Source of the DNA: Dactylonectria macrodidyma
Taxonomy: Eukaryota; Ascomycota; Sordariomycetes; Hypocreales; Nectriaceae
DNA length: 64,000 nt
Direction of reading: 5' to 3'
Assembly (NCBI GenBank): GCA_020744425.1
Contig: JAGMUV010000012.1
Coordinates: 1,488,001-1,552,000, forward strand
Part shown: piece after piece, positions 1 to 9,713 of the stretch
Layout of the letters: each line of letters begins with the position of its first letter
How positions within the stretch are numbered: the first letter of the stretch is position 1
Program-made: the position numbers and the translations under genes
The notes under the pieces: generated by a model
Databases searched by the model: none
Told to the model about the DNA's origin: nothing
What the model saw: the letters and a program-made list of their open reading frames with translations, nothing else

Positions 1-1438
1 AAGCCCTTAGCTATCACGTTGTACCGTCTCCGCGTCTTTGGTGTTTTGTTTAGCCTAAGATCACGAATTTGACGGCTCGTCTGTGGTGTATCGTCTGAGT
101 CAAAATACGGCCTGAGTTCGGGAGTCGCTTTTGGGCTGCCATTTGTCCTATCTTCTTGGATTTCAGGGTGTCGCAGCGCTTTGGAACGCGAAATTGGCCA
201 GTTGCTAGTGACCCTCCAGCCTGACAGTATGTTCTTCTTAGTCATTCCAATTCGGCGAGCCTTGGCGTAGGCCCTGATGAAATTGACCTTGTCCATTGGA
301 GTGGAATCAGTTAACGAGGCGAACTTTTCCAACTCTCGTCGATATGCAGCTTTCGAGGCATTGAATACTCCATTGTCCAGTGGTTGGAGTCCGTGAGAGC
401 AGTGTGCTGGCAGATAGCAGCAATAAACGTTGTTCAAAAAGCACGTGGCCATCCATTCATCCTTGCATCACTCAGCATTGATCTTGAGGTGGAGAAAAGG
501 AAGAACATACTGTTGCATGGCTCCCATGACCATCTAAAATGATCAATCTGGCGTCAGAGTCGTCGGCAGGCGTTGGTCTGGGGCAGATAGACTCTCTCGA
601 GCCATTCAATGCCAATGTGGTCGTCAGTCTACCCGTTAGGCGATGTTATATAATACCAGTCTGCTATCTGCTTGAACTCCTTAAGAAACCACTGTTTCTG
701 CAGTTGTTTTCCCTTGAATATTATGCCAGGAGTCAAAGCGCGGCCGTCAGTAGTGACAACTTTGATAAATGAAGTCCAATTTCGAGTTTGTGGTCCCTTG
801 AGAAATGCCTTCCGCTTTGGGTCCGCGCTTCCAACAACCAGGCTATCTAAGCCTAAATAAAAAGGATTAGTCGGTCAATTTCAAGCACTGATAAGGAATA
901 GAGGCATATTCTTGCCGAAACCAGTCATAATACCCCCTTCATTAATGTTGACGGTGTTTTCAGGCTTGATCCAGCCATACTGGCCCTCCCTGATATCAAA
1001 GTACTAATGAACCGCTTTAGGCGTGAAAGAGTCGAACCTTTTGGCTTCTTGACGTCTACCCATCTTGGTCTTTAAGTCTAAGCGGCGATTGATAAACTTA
1101 ATCACCCAGTTGCGTCCTAACTTGGGATGTTCGCCATGCTGTCTCAACAAGCCCATGACACAAGCGCGAATCTGACTGTGGGACGGAGCGTAGCCCAAAG
1201 ACTCCTGGCGGAGTATCCAGGCAGCCAACCTATCCTCTTGACTCTTGGATAAGCGTCGATGAGGGTGAATCTGCTCTTTTACGGCCCCACGGCCGTTAAG
1301 TCTGTCGATCAGAGTCCTTCGGGGCACTCCCCGTCTCTGGGCTGCCTGAGGGGGTGGAAAGCCATTATCAGTAACATCCAATATAGCCTCCGCCATGTCG
1401 TCTTCTGTATATTTCCATCGAAGTCTTGGCCTAGGCAT
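1..1438 (-). pseudogene. Fot/pogo-type transposase, inactivated (copy A1)
   Basis: The first exon starts at about 1438 (MPRPRLRWKYTEDD) with an N-terminal psq-like HTH and a CENP-B/Tc5-type HTH, then runs into the DDE domain. Three lesions are visible. A TGG-to-TAG stop lies just after the PKAVH block near 1005. The first catalytic motif, VNVDEGG in sister copies, reads VNINEGG here (about 935-955), which removes the catalytic Asp. A one-base insertion near 575 relative to copies A2 and A3 shifts the second exon. The third exon continues to the window edge. The copy cannot encode an active transposase; the terminal repeats may still be mobilised in trans. Confidence 0.9.
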
Positions 1439-1735
1439 TTTCATGTCGTTGTCAAAGACAAAGGCCAAAAAACAAGGCAAAGAGCGGTGAGGAATTTGGT
1501 CATCTAACTAACAACATTTCCATAGCACAGCATGCATAGATCTCGTACCCCGCACAGCCTTATAGGGTCAGAATCATCATATACAATCATTTTTATGATC
1601 AACAGACGTAATTTCTCTCAATTGGCTATATATTTAGGCTGACTTTTGTATAATTGAAGTTGGTGAGTTTTGGTGGAGCTTTTTTTATTTTGCGTGGCGA
1701 AAGAGGGGTTATGGCGAAAGAGGGGTTGTGGATGG
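1..1735 (-). mobile_element. Fot/pogo DNA transposon copy A1, left part outside the window
   Basis: This stretch is almost identical to positions 52861-54594 (copy A2), so about 480 bp of the element lie left of the window. The right terminal inverted repeat ends at 1735 in GGATGG and is followed by TA at 1736-1737, the expected target dinucleotide of Tc1/mariner/pogo elements. The TIR carries two copies of a 17-bp motif containing GGCGAAAGAGGGG. The insertion lies at the 5' side of the integrase-core gene that resumes at 1738. Confidence 0.93.
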
Positions 1736-3105
1736 TAAGTCAATCAACACTTTACCGGAACTTCCGTAAATGGGGCACTTCCTTTCGAACGTTGACCCAG
1801 GATACAGAGGAACTACGTGATCGTATCAAATACCTATTCTTTCAACAGGTTCTCAATGATCACTTCCTCCTCCTCCAGCTCCATTCAGACGGTTTCATTA
1901 TCACTAAGACAGGCCTGAGTCGTATACGTCGAGAACTCGGCCTTTGGCGCCGCCAAGATGAAGACAAAATCGTCCCCCAACTCGAAAAGTTACGAGAATT
2001 CTTCGAATCCCAGTCCCGGCGCAATACAATCCTCAATACATACGGCCGAACATATCTCTATACCTACGTGCGCCAACAAGGTCACGTACTCAGTCGGAAG
2101 GTACTCTATGATGCATTTCGAGAGTTCCATCCTGCGAGTGTTATAGATCGATGGAAGACGATGAGATACCAGCGCGTTGGATGGACTGCCCCAGGGCCTG
2201 ACTTCATCTGGTCAATTGATGCACATGACAAGCTCAAGGCCTGGGGATTTGAGATCTACGCCTCAATTGATGCCTACTCGCGCTACATAACCTGGTTCTA
2301 TATTGGAATCTCTGCTGGTACATCGCGTAGTGTAGCAGGCCAGTATCTACGTGTTCTCTCTGAGCGAGGGAAGATGCCAAATCTCGTCCGCTCTGACCGC
2401 GGAGGAGAAACTGTTCTCATGGCGGGTGCACATTGGTATCTCTCCCAAAACCGACTACGTGTGCGTGATGATGGACAAAGGGATCCCATTACATTCCGAC
2501 AGTGCTGGATATATGGAAAAAGCACTAGTAATGAGAAGATTGAGAGTTGGTGGCTTCGCTTCTCTCGAGGAAGAGGAGGGGCTTGGCGGGTATGTTCTCT
2601 CTCTTGACTCATTACCGTAACTAACATAAAGTCTTTGTCTACAGAAGTACTTCATAACTCTTACACAGACCAGTCATTTCTCTAATGACTCCCTCCCCGA
2701 CCGCATTGCCTTACTCTATATCTACATGCCAATCCTGCGCAGGGAGTTTGCCGACTTTGTGTTGATGTGGAATTCCCACTACATTCGCAAGCAAAGCAAC
2801 AGACCACATGTTGTGCCGGGCCAGCCTTTTGTACTATATCATCAACCTGAGGCCCATCAAGCTACCAACTTTGCTGAAGTCATTCCTCAAGACCGCCTCG
2901 AGGAGTTGCAGAATGCCTTTGCCGACGACCCCTATGACCAGACCTGCGTATATCGATATCCACCGAAATTCTGGCCCTTATATCGATATCCAGATAAGTG
3001 GGAGAAATTATCTGGATATCGATATATCCAGGTAGATATCCATACAGCCACATAGCCACTTTAGCAAGGTTGATATCCAGATAAACCACATATAATTCTT
3101 GTGGG

Positions 3106-3570
3106 CTAGAAGAAAGAACAAGAAAGTACCCAATCTAGAAAGTCTTCTGCCTCGGTCTCAACACTAAATTCAACAGCAACGCTCGAAATAGCGCCCGTGC
3201 CACCGTGAGACCTGGGTACGATAATACCCTCGCGCATCCAGTTGCCCACACACTCAACCTTCGCCAGATTCTTCCAGGTCATGCTCTCTCTATCCCATGA
3301 TAGCGTACGCCGCGCCGATGAGAAGCGAGACTCAACATCAGATGATTCAGGAGGGATTAAGAGGATATCAATTGCCATGCGGATAACCGCGAATATGCTT
3401 TCCTTTGATCTCGATGTAGCCACCGCTCGAGAGGAGAGCCAGTTATCCGGTGTCGGTGGTGCATCAACAAACGTTTTGAAGTCATCAGCGTTGTGGATAG
3501 GGCCAGTAACAGCAATATCGCTCAACAACTCATCCAGCTCGTTGCGCTGCCTCCCAGATGAAGGACACAT
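3106..3570 (-). pseudogene. hAT transposase C-terminal dimerisation domain remnant
   Basis: A 154-residue open frame contains the typical hAT C-terminal block, with MAIDILLIPPESSDVESRF followed by SARRTLSWDR and CVGNWMREGI. Nothing of the N-terminal BED finger or RNase H-like core remains in the element, so this is a deletion derivative. It explains why the surrounding 1.2-kb element is non-autonomous. Confidence 0.85.
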
Positions 3571-3602
3571 TGTCGCATACCAAGCCTACTCTCTATAGAA
3601 GC

Positions 3603-3752
3603 TGCCTGGCATGCAGCTGCTACTACCTGGCATGCAGCTGCTACTACCTGGTATGCAGCTGCTACTACCTGTATGCAGCTGCTACTACCTGGTATGCAGC
3701 AGCTACTACCTGGATGCAGCTGCTATTGACTGGTATGCAGCTGCTATTACCC
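3603..3752. repeat. Minisatellite, ~20-21 bp unit
   Basis: About seven to eight imperfect tandem copies of a unit like ATGCAGCTGCTACTACCTGG. The array lies inside the hAT element. Cys/Tyr-rich frames across it are artefacts of the repeat. Confidence 0.93.
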
Positions 3753-4480
3753 AGCAACCTGTTGGTATTCATTTCTGTATAAAGGGCTGGACAACTCAGT
3801 GCATCCTGTCATTGAGTTCTTGCTCCTTAGATAATTCTCATCAATTAACTGGTGCCATCAATGATCCTTGTGGAAGCCAATTGTCTGACACACATCTAGA
3901 GGCACCAGCAAGGATTCAGGGATTGGCGCGGCATTATATTCATCTAGCCAAATTTGCTGGGTCTTTTAATCATCTAATCAATTGATAAGATCTTTTCAGC
4001 CAATCAGAGAGCGGTATTTAGGTGGATATCAATCTGGATATCCATTTAAGAGGCAGAGAGTTATATCGATATCGATATATATCAATATCGATATATCCAG
4101 ATAGCAGAGTTGATATCGATAACTTATATCGTATCCAAATACGCAGGTCTGCCTATGACCTTGATGCATATTTGCCGGACGATACGATCGATGTGTGCGA
4201 AGACTTTGCAGAAGAATATGGATATAAAGATGATCCTAAGGAAGAAGAGGAGGATAACGAGAGGGATTCTGGAGAAACACCACGCCTGTCTGCATACCTC
4301 GCCTTGCGTGATTATCTACAGCGTCATCTCGAGCAGAACACAGCCCCGAGTATTGGCCTTTTAGAGACGCCTGCTGGTGGCCTTGATCGACTTAGAGGCC
4401 ATTTAGGAGACAATGGCATCAATGTGGAAGAACTCAGCCAAAGCGTTGCTGCAGCAGCTGCAGAGGATGACGCTTTTTAA

Positions 4481-4920
4481 TTGAGCCTCATATATATGTA
4501 TGTTCTTTCGGGTTCTCTTCATTGCGCAACTCCTCTTCGTTGCATACCTTCCCTTCTCTTGGTTGCGCAGCCTCATCGCAATTACACAACCTGCACGCCA
4601 ACCAGCCCCCCCCCAAAAAAGGCAAAAACAGAATTCGAACCCAAGGCTTTCGCAAATAGCGCAAAAAGGTTACTTGTCAATTGAAACACAGGTCTTGAAC
4701 TTATCGCAAGTGCACACACTAAGACCCGCTCTCACCCCTGATACTTTGGAGGCTTCACTTGCGATAAGTGTTAAGGTATCATGAGGCCTTCAATGGCCAA
4801 AGATATCACACACCAATTGTAACCCTTTATCATATCAGGACCGTGCTGTGCATATACATAAAGCGCCTGTAAGGGACTACAAGTATTCTCTTTGTTACGC
4901 AAATAGACTAAGAGTATTGA

Positions 4921-4954
<34 letters not shown>

Positions 4955-5008
4955 GTATCTAAAATGACAAGAATAAAGAGGTCCTAACGCCACAACAGTA
5001 CACCCTTC
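4481..5008. other. Intergenic, with a CA microsatellite
   Basis: No coding frame with recognisable content. A (CA)n microsatellite of about 16 units lies near 4921-4952, and there is a short C-run/A-run at about 4606-4620. It separates the broken integrase gene from the convergent gene at 5009. Confidence 0.7.
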
Positions 5009-6148
5009 CTATGTATCCTGCTGCACCTTCCATGACTTCTTGGATACACGAGGTGATTGTCTCTTTGAAGGGGTTGTTTCAACCCTGATCTCCTCATCCC
5101 CAGCGACAACAATCTCGGCCAACAACTCATTCATAGTCTTATTCTCAATATCAGAGAGGAAGGGGTCGTCATCCTCGATATGCTCGTCTTCGACGATGTG
5201 CTCTTGTTTGATTGCCGCCTTTATTGCCGATAGAGGCGTGGTTGGTTCCTGCTTAATAGCTTCCGACTTCGCAGTCACAGTACGCTCTTCTTTGACAGCT
5301 GGAAGGCGTGCCTTTGGGCGAGTGCCTTTTTTCTTCTTGGGACTTGGCGAGTATGTCTCTGAGTCAGCATCCGACATGATCTCGTAACCCCTCTTGGTCC
5401 TAGGCTTTGGTGGCATCTCCAAAGGGTCAAGTTCAAAGAAACGCCAGAAGCTCAGAGAAGCCTTAGAGCTCCTGATGTCCTTGTCAAAGTTGGTAGAAGT
5501 CTGGCGCAAGAGGTCGTAGAGTCTAGTAGTTGTGTAAGCCCTTTCGGGCAGTCGTGCTGGTCCAGGCGCGCTGCCACCTTTCTCGACGGAGAAGACAACT
5601 TCCCGCGCATGCTTGCTCTGCTCTAGATCTAGTTGCTTGACTAGATAACGCACCATCGCCTCATGAGTCCCGTGGTCGCGATGGAGGACAACTAAAACAT
5701 TGCCCATGCACTTCCGTACGGCTTTCGGCGCGCTGCTGTACTCAGTGGTCTTAATGTCGCCAATATATTCATAGGCTCCAGCACCAACCCAGAATGTAGC
5801 TTGAACCCCAATAGCAATCGGGTCTTTGCGGCCCGTATTGGCAATGCTTTCTTGACGCCTAGCCATTGCGTCAAGCGTGGCATTTTCGATACCAGCGGGG
5901 AGTGAAGTCGAGCGATTGGTAGGAATAATCGTTGATGATAGTTTGCGGCGCTCGTTGGGGCGAGAAGTAGGGACGGCAGTAGGAATAGGGGCATCTTCAT
6001 CGTCATCCTCCGTAAGATCAACACAATCAGTGATCGGTTTGAACTGTTGTCCACAATGGGGGCAGCAAACTGCACGGGGGTTCTTAGCTTGGAAGCTGGC
6101 ATGCCTGCCTCCCCCAATAGAACAGAATGGAGTCAAAGTAGAAGCCAT
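5009..6148 (-). CDS. Unknown nuclear-type protein with SUMO-interaction-like motif
   Basis: A single exon of 379 codons starts at the ATG at 6148. Near the N-terminus is a Cys pair resembling half a zinc finger (CCPHCGQQF), followed at once by CVDLTEDDDED, a hydrophobic core plus acidic tail like a SUMO-interaction motif. The middle (about 100-240) is the only folded-looking part, with a WVGAGAYEYIGDIKT segment and a helical block ending in SFWRFFELDP. The C-terminal half is charged and low in complexity. It carries a basic PSPKKKKGTRPK stretch (likely nuclear localisation) and three psi-K-x-E sites (VKEE, IKQE, IKQE) typical of SUMO acceptors. I do not recognise a named family. It could be a host gene or a transposon-associated accessory gene; no TIRs were found around it. 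Confidence 0.72.
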   Translation of the reverse strand: MASTLTPFCSIGGGRHASFQAKNPRAVCCPHCGQQFKPITDCVDLTEDDDEDAPIPTAVPTSRPNERRKLSSTIIPTNRSTSLPAGIENATLDAMARRQESIANTGRKDPIAIGVQATFWVGAGAYEYIGDIKTTEYSSAPKAVRKCMGNVLVVLHRDHGTHEAMVRYLVKQLDLEQSKHAREVVFSVEKGGSAPGPARLPERAYTTTRLYDLLRQTSTNFDKDIRSSKASLSFWRFFELDPLEMPPKPRTKRGYEIMSDADSETYSPSPKKKKGTRPKARLPAVKEERTVTAKSEAIKQEPTTPLSAIKAAIKQEHIVEDEHIEDDDPFLSDIENKTMNELLAEIVVAGDEEIRVETTPSKRQSPRVSKKSWKVQQDT

Positions 6149-6734
6149 GATGGGCTTGTGTAAAAGAGACAGAAGGTTTACCTGTAGATAAGAATGGGAG
6201 GAAGAGTGATTTCAGTTCAAGTTCAAGTATAAGAAGAAGAGCACTCTCTTATAGTAGAGATGAGAATGGTAGTTTGTATATATGAAGCCGGTACAGTATG
6301 GTTACATACAGAGATATATATTATCATAACAACTGGTAATTGTAGATCTGGGGTTGACTAGAGAACGGTAAATTGCGAATGGAATCATCCGAGCAATACT
6401 GCCGTAGTGCCACTGCCTCAGCTCTGGCACTTGGCTGCTTTGGGAGCAGCGTATGTGGCCAAGAGTGATATTTATCTAAGCAGGAATGGGCTCACACGCC
6501 AGGGTCGACCTAAGAGACAATTGGCAAGGGTCTGTGAGGCTGTCACGATGTGTATTTGGGTAGCAGGGCGTGTACATGGCGTGTGACTGCTATAGCAATA
6601 TCCTTCTAGCTATTTTAGCATAAAGGATGTACAGGGACTCAGAGCGGGGACTTGACGCAAGCAAGAACATACACACACCCAATCAGATGCCTCACACAAT
6701 AAGAGCTCGTAACAATTTTGGAAGTCTGCCCCTT
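6149..6734. other. Intergenic / upstream region of the 5009-6148 gene
   Basis: No supported coding frame. The part just upstream of 6148 is purine-rich with AT-rich TATATA words near 6270-6330, plausible for a promoter on the minus strand, but no specific element can be named. Confidence 0.5.
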
Positions 6735-7051
6735 GTGGCCTTCCGTATAACCTCATAGGGCCATGTGCGCTAGGCTATTTACAGTTCTTAAGTTTATTGT
6801 TCGCATCTCCCAGAAGCCCCACACTCTTCCTTGTTCGCTGATCGGTCTCGCCTCGCTTGACTCTGTGTGACGGGCCTGCTTGAAGGCCAATTTCTCCAAG
6901 TGTTCAGCGTCCTATTCTCAGCAGCTGAAGCTTGGTCTGCCAACTGGAGGCTGTTTGGTGTTAGTATCGCCAGGTTTGGCCGCTAATTTGGTTGGTTAGT
7001 ATGTTATCCAGTCTGGTTTGCATCAAGTCTCCTCGTATCCATGGCGAACTT
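6735..7051 (-). mobile_element. LINE fragment (family 1), 3' UTR part
   Basis: This stretch is clearly similar to 31860-32115. Shared blocks include GGCCTGCTTGAAGGCCAATT and CAAGTGTTCAGC, then a CAGCTGAAGC block. In that other copy the region lies directly 3' of an RNase H-type LINE reading frame on the minus strand. The fragment is interrupted at 7051 by the tRNA-headed SINE and resumes at 7784. Confidence 0.78.
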
Positions 7052-7783
7052 GTATGTATGTATGTATGTATGTGTATTTTTCGTCTGGGAGGCTGTAACG
7101 AAGCCAAATCTCCTGTTGGAGCAAAAGAAGTGCTGAGCTAACTAGGTACAGGAAACCCCGCTCCCTCCGTCATCCAGCATAGCAACGGCTCAAAGGCGCT
7201 TGTGTGGCGAGCCCGTCTCCCGTCAGCGGGATCAGGGACAGAGTGTCGACTTTTTCCACCGATTAGAATTCTCTCACGCATCGCTACATCCGCTGACGCA
7301 GTCCATAACCTCCAGTAACCAAAGTTTAGGCCCGTAGTCGAGTGTCGTGGCGGCAGGGAAAAACCTCAGCAAGGGATCAGAGGCCGACAGTGCGGCTTGC
7401 CTTCTAAGGGGAAAAACCCATCGCAATCGGCGTCGTTGATCGGAAGGGTGTCGTTACTGATACCGAGGGCATCGTCTTCCGATATCTAAGGCGTCCTGGT
7501 TCTGAGGTGTCGCCATTAGATCCGACAAAAGGGGGGATTGCCAGAGGAGGTGAACTCTCCAAAATTCCTCCTCCGGAAGCTGCTGTTAGGGAGCCGATGG
7601 CTACCCCGCAGCTTTGCGTGGCGATGTGGCCTGTAAAGATTCCCGCGCTAGCAACGCACTAACAGTGCGTGCCAAGGAAAATTTTTACAGGAGAGAGTTG
7701 AAAAGATGTGATTCCGCCCGGGCTCGAACCGGGGACCTTCTCGGTGTTAACGAGATGCCATAACCAGCTAGACCACGGAACCG
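7052..7783 (-). mobile_element. tRNA-Val-derived SINE, 732 bp, with 11-bp target duplication
   Basis: On the minus strand the unit starts one base before a complete tRNA-Val head (7782-7709). It continues through a ~470-bp body of unknown origin (about 7708-7240) and ends in a ~190-bp tail similar to the 3' UTR of LINE family 2 (34610-34880), finishing in a (CATA)n run. It is flanked by the exact direct repeat ATGGCGAACTT at 7041-7051 and 7784-7794, which splits a LINE family 1 fragment. A tRNA head, a shared LINE tail, a microsatellite end and a target duplication are the four hallmarks of a LINE-mobilised SINE. The length is large for a SINE; a tRNA-LINE chimera made in one event is the main alternative. 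Confidence 0.82.
7709..7782 (-). tRNA. tRNA-Val (anticodon AAC), as the head of a SINE
   Basis: A 74-nt cloverleaf on the minus strand begins GGTTCCGTGG. The anticodon stem TCTCG/CGAGA holds the loop TTAACAC with anticodon AAC, and the T arm contains GGTTCGAGCCC. The acceptor arms pair (GGTTCCG with CGGAATC). A box (TGGTCTAGCTGG) and B box (GGTTCGAGCC) are intact, so Pol III transcription is plausible. A T-run follows within a few bases of the 3' end (AAAAG at 7701-7705 on the plus strand), which could end a short transcript. Because it lies at the start of a unit with target duplications, I read it as a SINE head, although it could still make a functional tRNA. Confidence 0.9.
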
Positions 7784-7945
7784 ATGGCGAACTTAATCGC
7801 CGCCCGCACCGCCTGTAGGTTAGGTGCCCATTTTGGGCCATCCGATGCCGCCTTTCCTCCCAAAAAGAACGAGAGGTTTCCCATCTTTGCCTATCCGATC
7901 CTTCGCATCCCTTCCCGCTGTGCATCTGTTGAAATGAGAAGATAT
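7784..7945 (-). pseudogene. LINE family 1 coding fragment (RNase H tail)
   Basis: This is the continuation of the LINE fragment interrupted by the SINE. On the minus strand it encodes a decayed block similar to KMGNLSFFLGGKAA in the copy at 32126-32875, with matching DNA such as AACGAGAGGTTTCCCATCTT. Reading frame and length are not preserved. Confidence 0.75.
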
Positions 7946-8769
7946 TAAATGCTTAATTCATACTAAATGTGCAGTAGGGGAACCACTCTTTATGTACAGG
8001 CACGATCTCTTGTCGAATGTTCCTCCATCTTCCACACCTTGCCACCGACTTGGTCGCCTCACACTTGTGATCTCCAACATAGTCATCCCTCACGTAAGGA
8101 GTCAATTGTCTTCGAAGTCGTTGATTATAGCGCGATAAGGCCCGACAAAACCCTAGCCATTCTTCGTCGTCGTCGTCGACTGGTAGGAGAGGGACAGAGA
8201 GCGCGTCGAGGTGCGGTCCCTCGACGTGTCTCGCCTCTACGGCAGATCTTGGCTTCCTCGAACAGCAATCAGGCATACCTGTTGCTCGAGTACTGATCCC
8301 CAGCACCACGAAGGGGTGTCTGCCCATCGCTGGGGACCGTTTCCTGCCTTGTTTGTTTGTTTGTTTGTTTGTTTTATTCATAGGCTGTCCCAACCGCCCT
8401 AGTTGCAGCTATGCAGCGTTCGGCTATGAATAAGGTGTTCAGCAAATGCAAAGCTCAAGCTGCCTTTGTACTATCTGTAAAACCAGACGAGATGGTATCT
8501 TCTGCTTATCCGGGAGAGGACCTTGATTGCGTTGGCGTTTTCTTCCATCCGTTTGCGAAGGATGCTGCAACATCTTGTCTCTCTTTATCTACGAGTGTCC
8601 ACAAAGCCATATCCTGGCATGCCAACGATGCACATATAACCGTTTTTGATAAGTCCAAGTGTAGATACCGGGGGGGGGATCACGCATTCCGGCGCCTACG
8701 AGGGCTTCACGTCGATTCGTATTCAGTTTGATGATTCAATTTTCACTCGTTAAGCCTCCCGGTAGTCCC
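7946..8769. other. Stretch without a supported gene
   Basis: Short open frames exist on both strands (about 7953-8393 minus and 8411-8731 plus), but neither shows a recognisable domain, and the first includes a (TTTG)n microsatellite at about 8349-8374 translated as Thr-Asn-Lys-Gln repeats. A run of nine G lies near 8670. It may be more decayed transposon sequence. Confidence 0.5.
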
Positions 8770-9594
8770 TCAGCACCCTTGCATCGGGCGCGGACAAGCG
8801 GAGGCGTTAAATTCCAATTTTCCTTCGAAGTATTGTTTAAGGTCAAGGTTTAACCCTATCTCGACCCATATAGGCAGCTCCTCATCGCCGTGGGCTTCTG
8901 CCTCCTGGGCCACAGCCTGGAGCACCTCGCTTTTTGGGCGGATGGCGGCCTGCATCTCGACATAGGACGTGAGGGTAATTATCCTGACCCATGGGCTCTG
9001 CGATGTCCCGTCGACGTGGACCTCATAGAGGTTCACGTTGAGGAAAATCATGAGGCTGTTGGGCGGTATACGGAACCTGACCGGCTTGTTGAAGAAGCGC
9101 GGCGTCAATTTGCCCATCACCACGCGCACCGCGGCCGGCGCTGGAGGCACCGAGCCACGGTTTCTCCCATGAACCTTCTTCCAACCCCATTGCACGGTTT
9201 CGCGCGTTCTGGGGTCTTGTAGGTTCCAATATCGCTGATGCGAGATAGTAATGATTATTGTCGACCACGATCGGTCTTTCTTGTCATCACTGTGGGCGGG
9301 GGGAGGGGTGGTTTCGATGTTGGGTGACGTAGAAAAAGCAAAAACCGCACGAAAAGTGTAAAGCCTGAATTCACAGCGGTCGTTTGTAGTTGGGGTCGGT
9401 AATGGATATGAGCGAAAGAGCCGTTGGCAGAGGCAAAGAGAGGTCCCTGCAGGATTAAGGGGTACCGGTAAAGAAGCAGTGAATTCTTCTACGGTGAGAA
9501 TTGAATAGGGGATTGCTGAAGTTGGCTCTTGGTGAAGTTGCATACGTGGGCAGTGAGAAGACAACAAGCATATTATGTTTTTTTTTTGGCACAT
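8770..9594 (-). CDS. Hypothetical protein, unknown
   Basis: An open frame of up to 274 codons lies just downstream of the histidine kinase, on the same strand. The C-terminal half (from about MGKLTPRFFNKPVRF) has the balanced composition of a real protein, with FLNVNLYEVHVDGTSQS and LPIWVEIGLNLDLKQYFEGK segments. The N-terminal half is rich in Ser, Thr and Pro and may include intron or 5' UTR; the internal Met near 9112 is a possible alternative start. I recognise no domain. The 120-bp spacing to the kinase stop at 9714 does not by itself imply co-regulation. Confidence 0.35.
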   Translation of the reverse strand: MCQKKNIICLLSSHCPRMQLHQEPTSAIPYSILTVEEFTASLPVPLNPAGTSLCLCQRLFRSYPLPTPTTNDRCEFRLYTFRAVFAFSTSPNIETTPPPAHSDDKKDRSWSTIIITISHQRYWNLQDPRTRETVQWGWKKVHGRNRGSVPPAPAAVRVVMGKLTPRFFNKPVRFRIPPNSLMIFLNVNLYEVHVDGTSQSPWVRIITLTSYVEMQAAIRPKSEVLQAVAQEAEAHGDEELPIWVEIGLNLDLKQYFEGKLEFNASACPRPMQGC

Positions 9595-9713
9595 CTCGGG
9601 ATCTAATTGTCAATCAATTGACGATTGAATCAAATTGAGGTCCTTCCTTGTAAGGACCCAATTTTCTCCCATAGACCACTATATGAGAATCTGAGACCGG
9701 CAACACAACTCTG

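Larger units (their letters stand above)
2939..4151 (-). mobile_element. Non-autonomous hAT element with 8-bp target duplication
   Basis: The element begins CAGACCTGCGTAT and ends with the exact reverse complement ATACGCAGGTCTG. It is flanked by the direct repeat CCTATGAC at 2931-2938 and 4152-4159, which is the 8-bp duplication expected of hAT elements. Both ends are rich in the subterminal palindrome TATCGATATC and related TGGATATC words (2945-3085 and 4020-4135), plausible transposase binding sites. Inside are a hAT transposase C-terminal remnant (3106-3570) and a minisatellite. It splits the integrase-core gene in frame. Confidence 0.93.
1738..4480 (+). pseudogene. Integrase-core (DDE) protein gene, cut by two transposons
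   Basis: The reading frame enters from the Fot TIR and continues to 2589. It is followed by a 55-bp intron (GT at 2590, CTAAC near 2617, AG at 2644), an exon from 2645 to 2938, a 1213-bp hAT insertion, and the rest of the frame from 4160 to the stop at 4480. Removing the hAT and one copy of its duplication restores the frame exactly. DDE-type motifs are visible: SIDAHDKL (first Asp), VRSDRGGET (second Asp) and NEKIESWW (Glu), then a WNSHYIRKQSNRPH block. This matches the integrase-core family found in many copies in fungi, probably of transposon origin. The C-terminus is acidic and Ala-rich. The 5' end lies beyond the Fot element, outside the window. It is not functional as arranged. Confidence 0.78.

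Noticed and set aside
3558..3782. Open frames rich in CSCYYLA repeats
   Set aside because: They are translations of the 20-21 bp minisatellite inside the hAT element, not a protein.
7953..8393. 146-codon minus-strand frame
   Set aside because: Begins in a (TTTG)n microsatellite (Thr-Asn-Lys-Gln run) and shows no domain.
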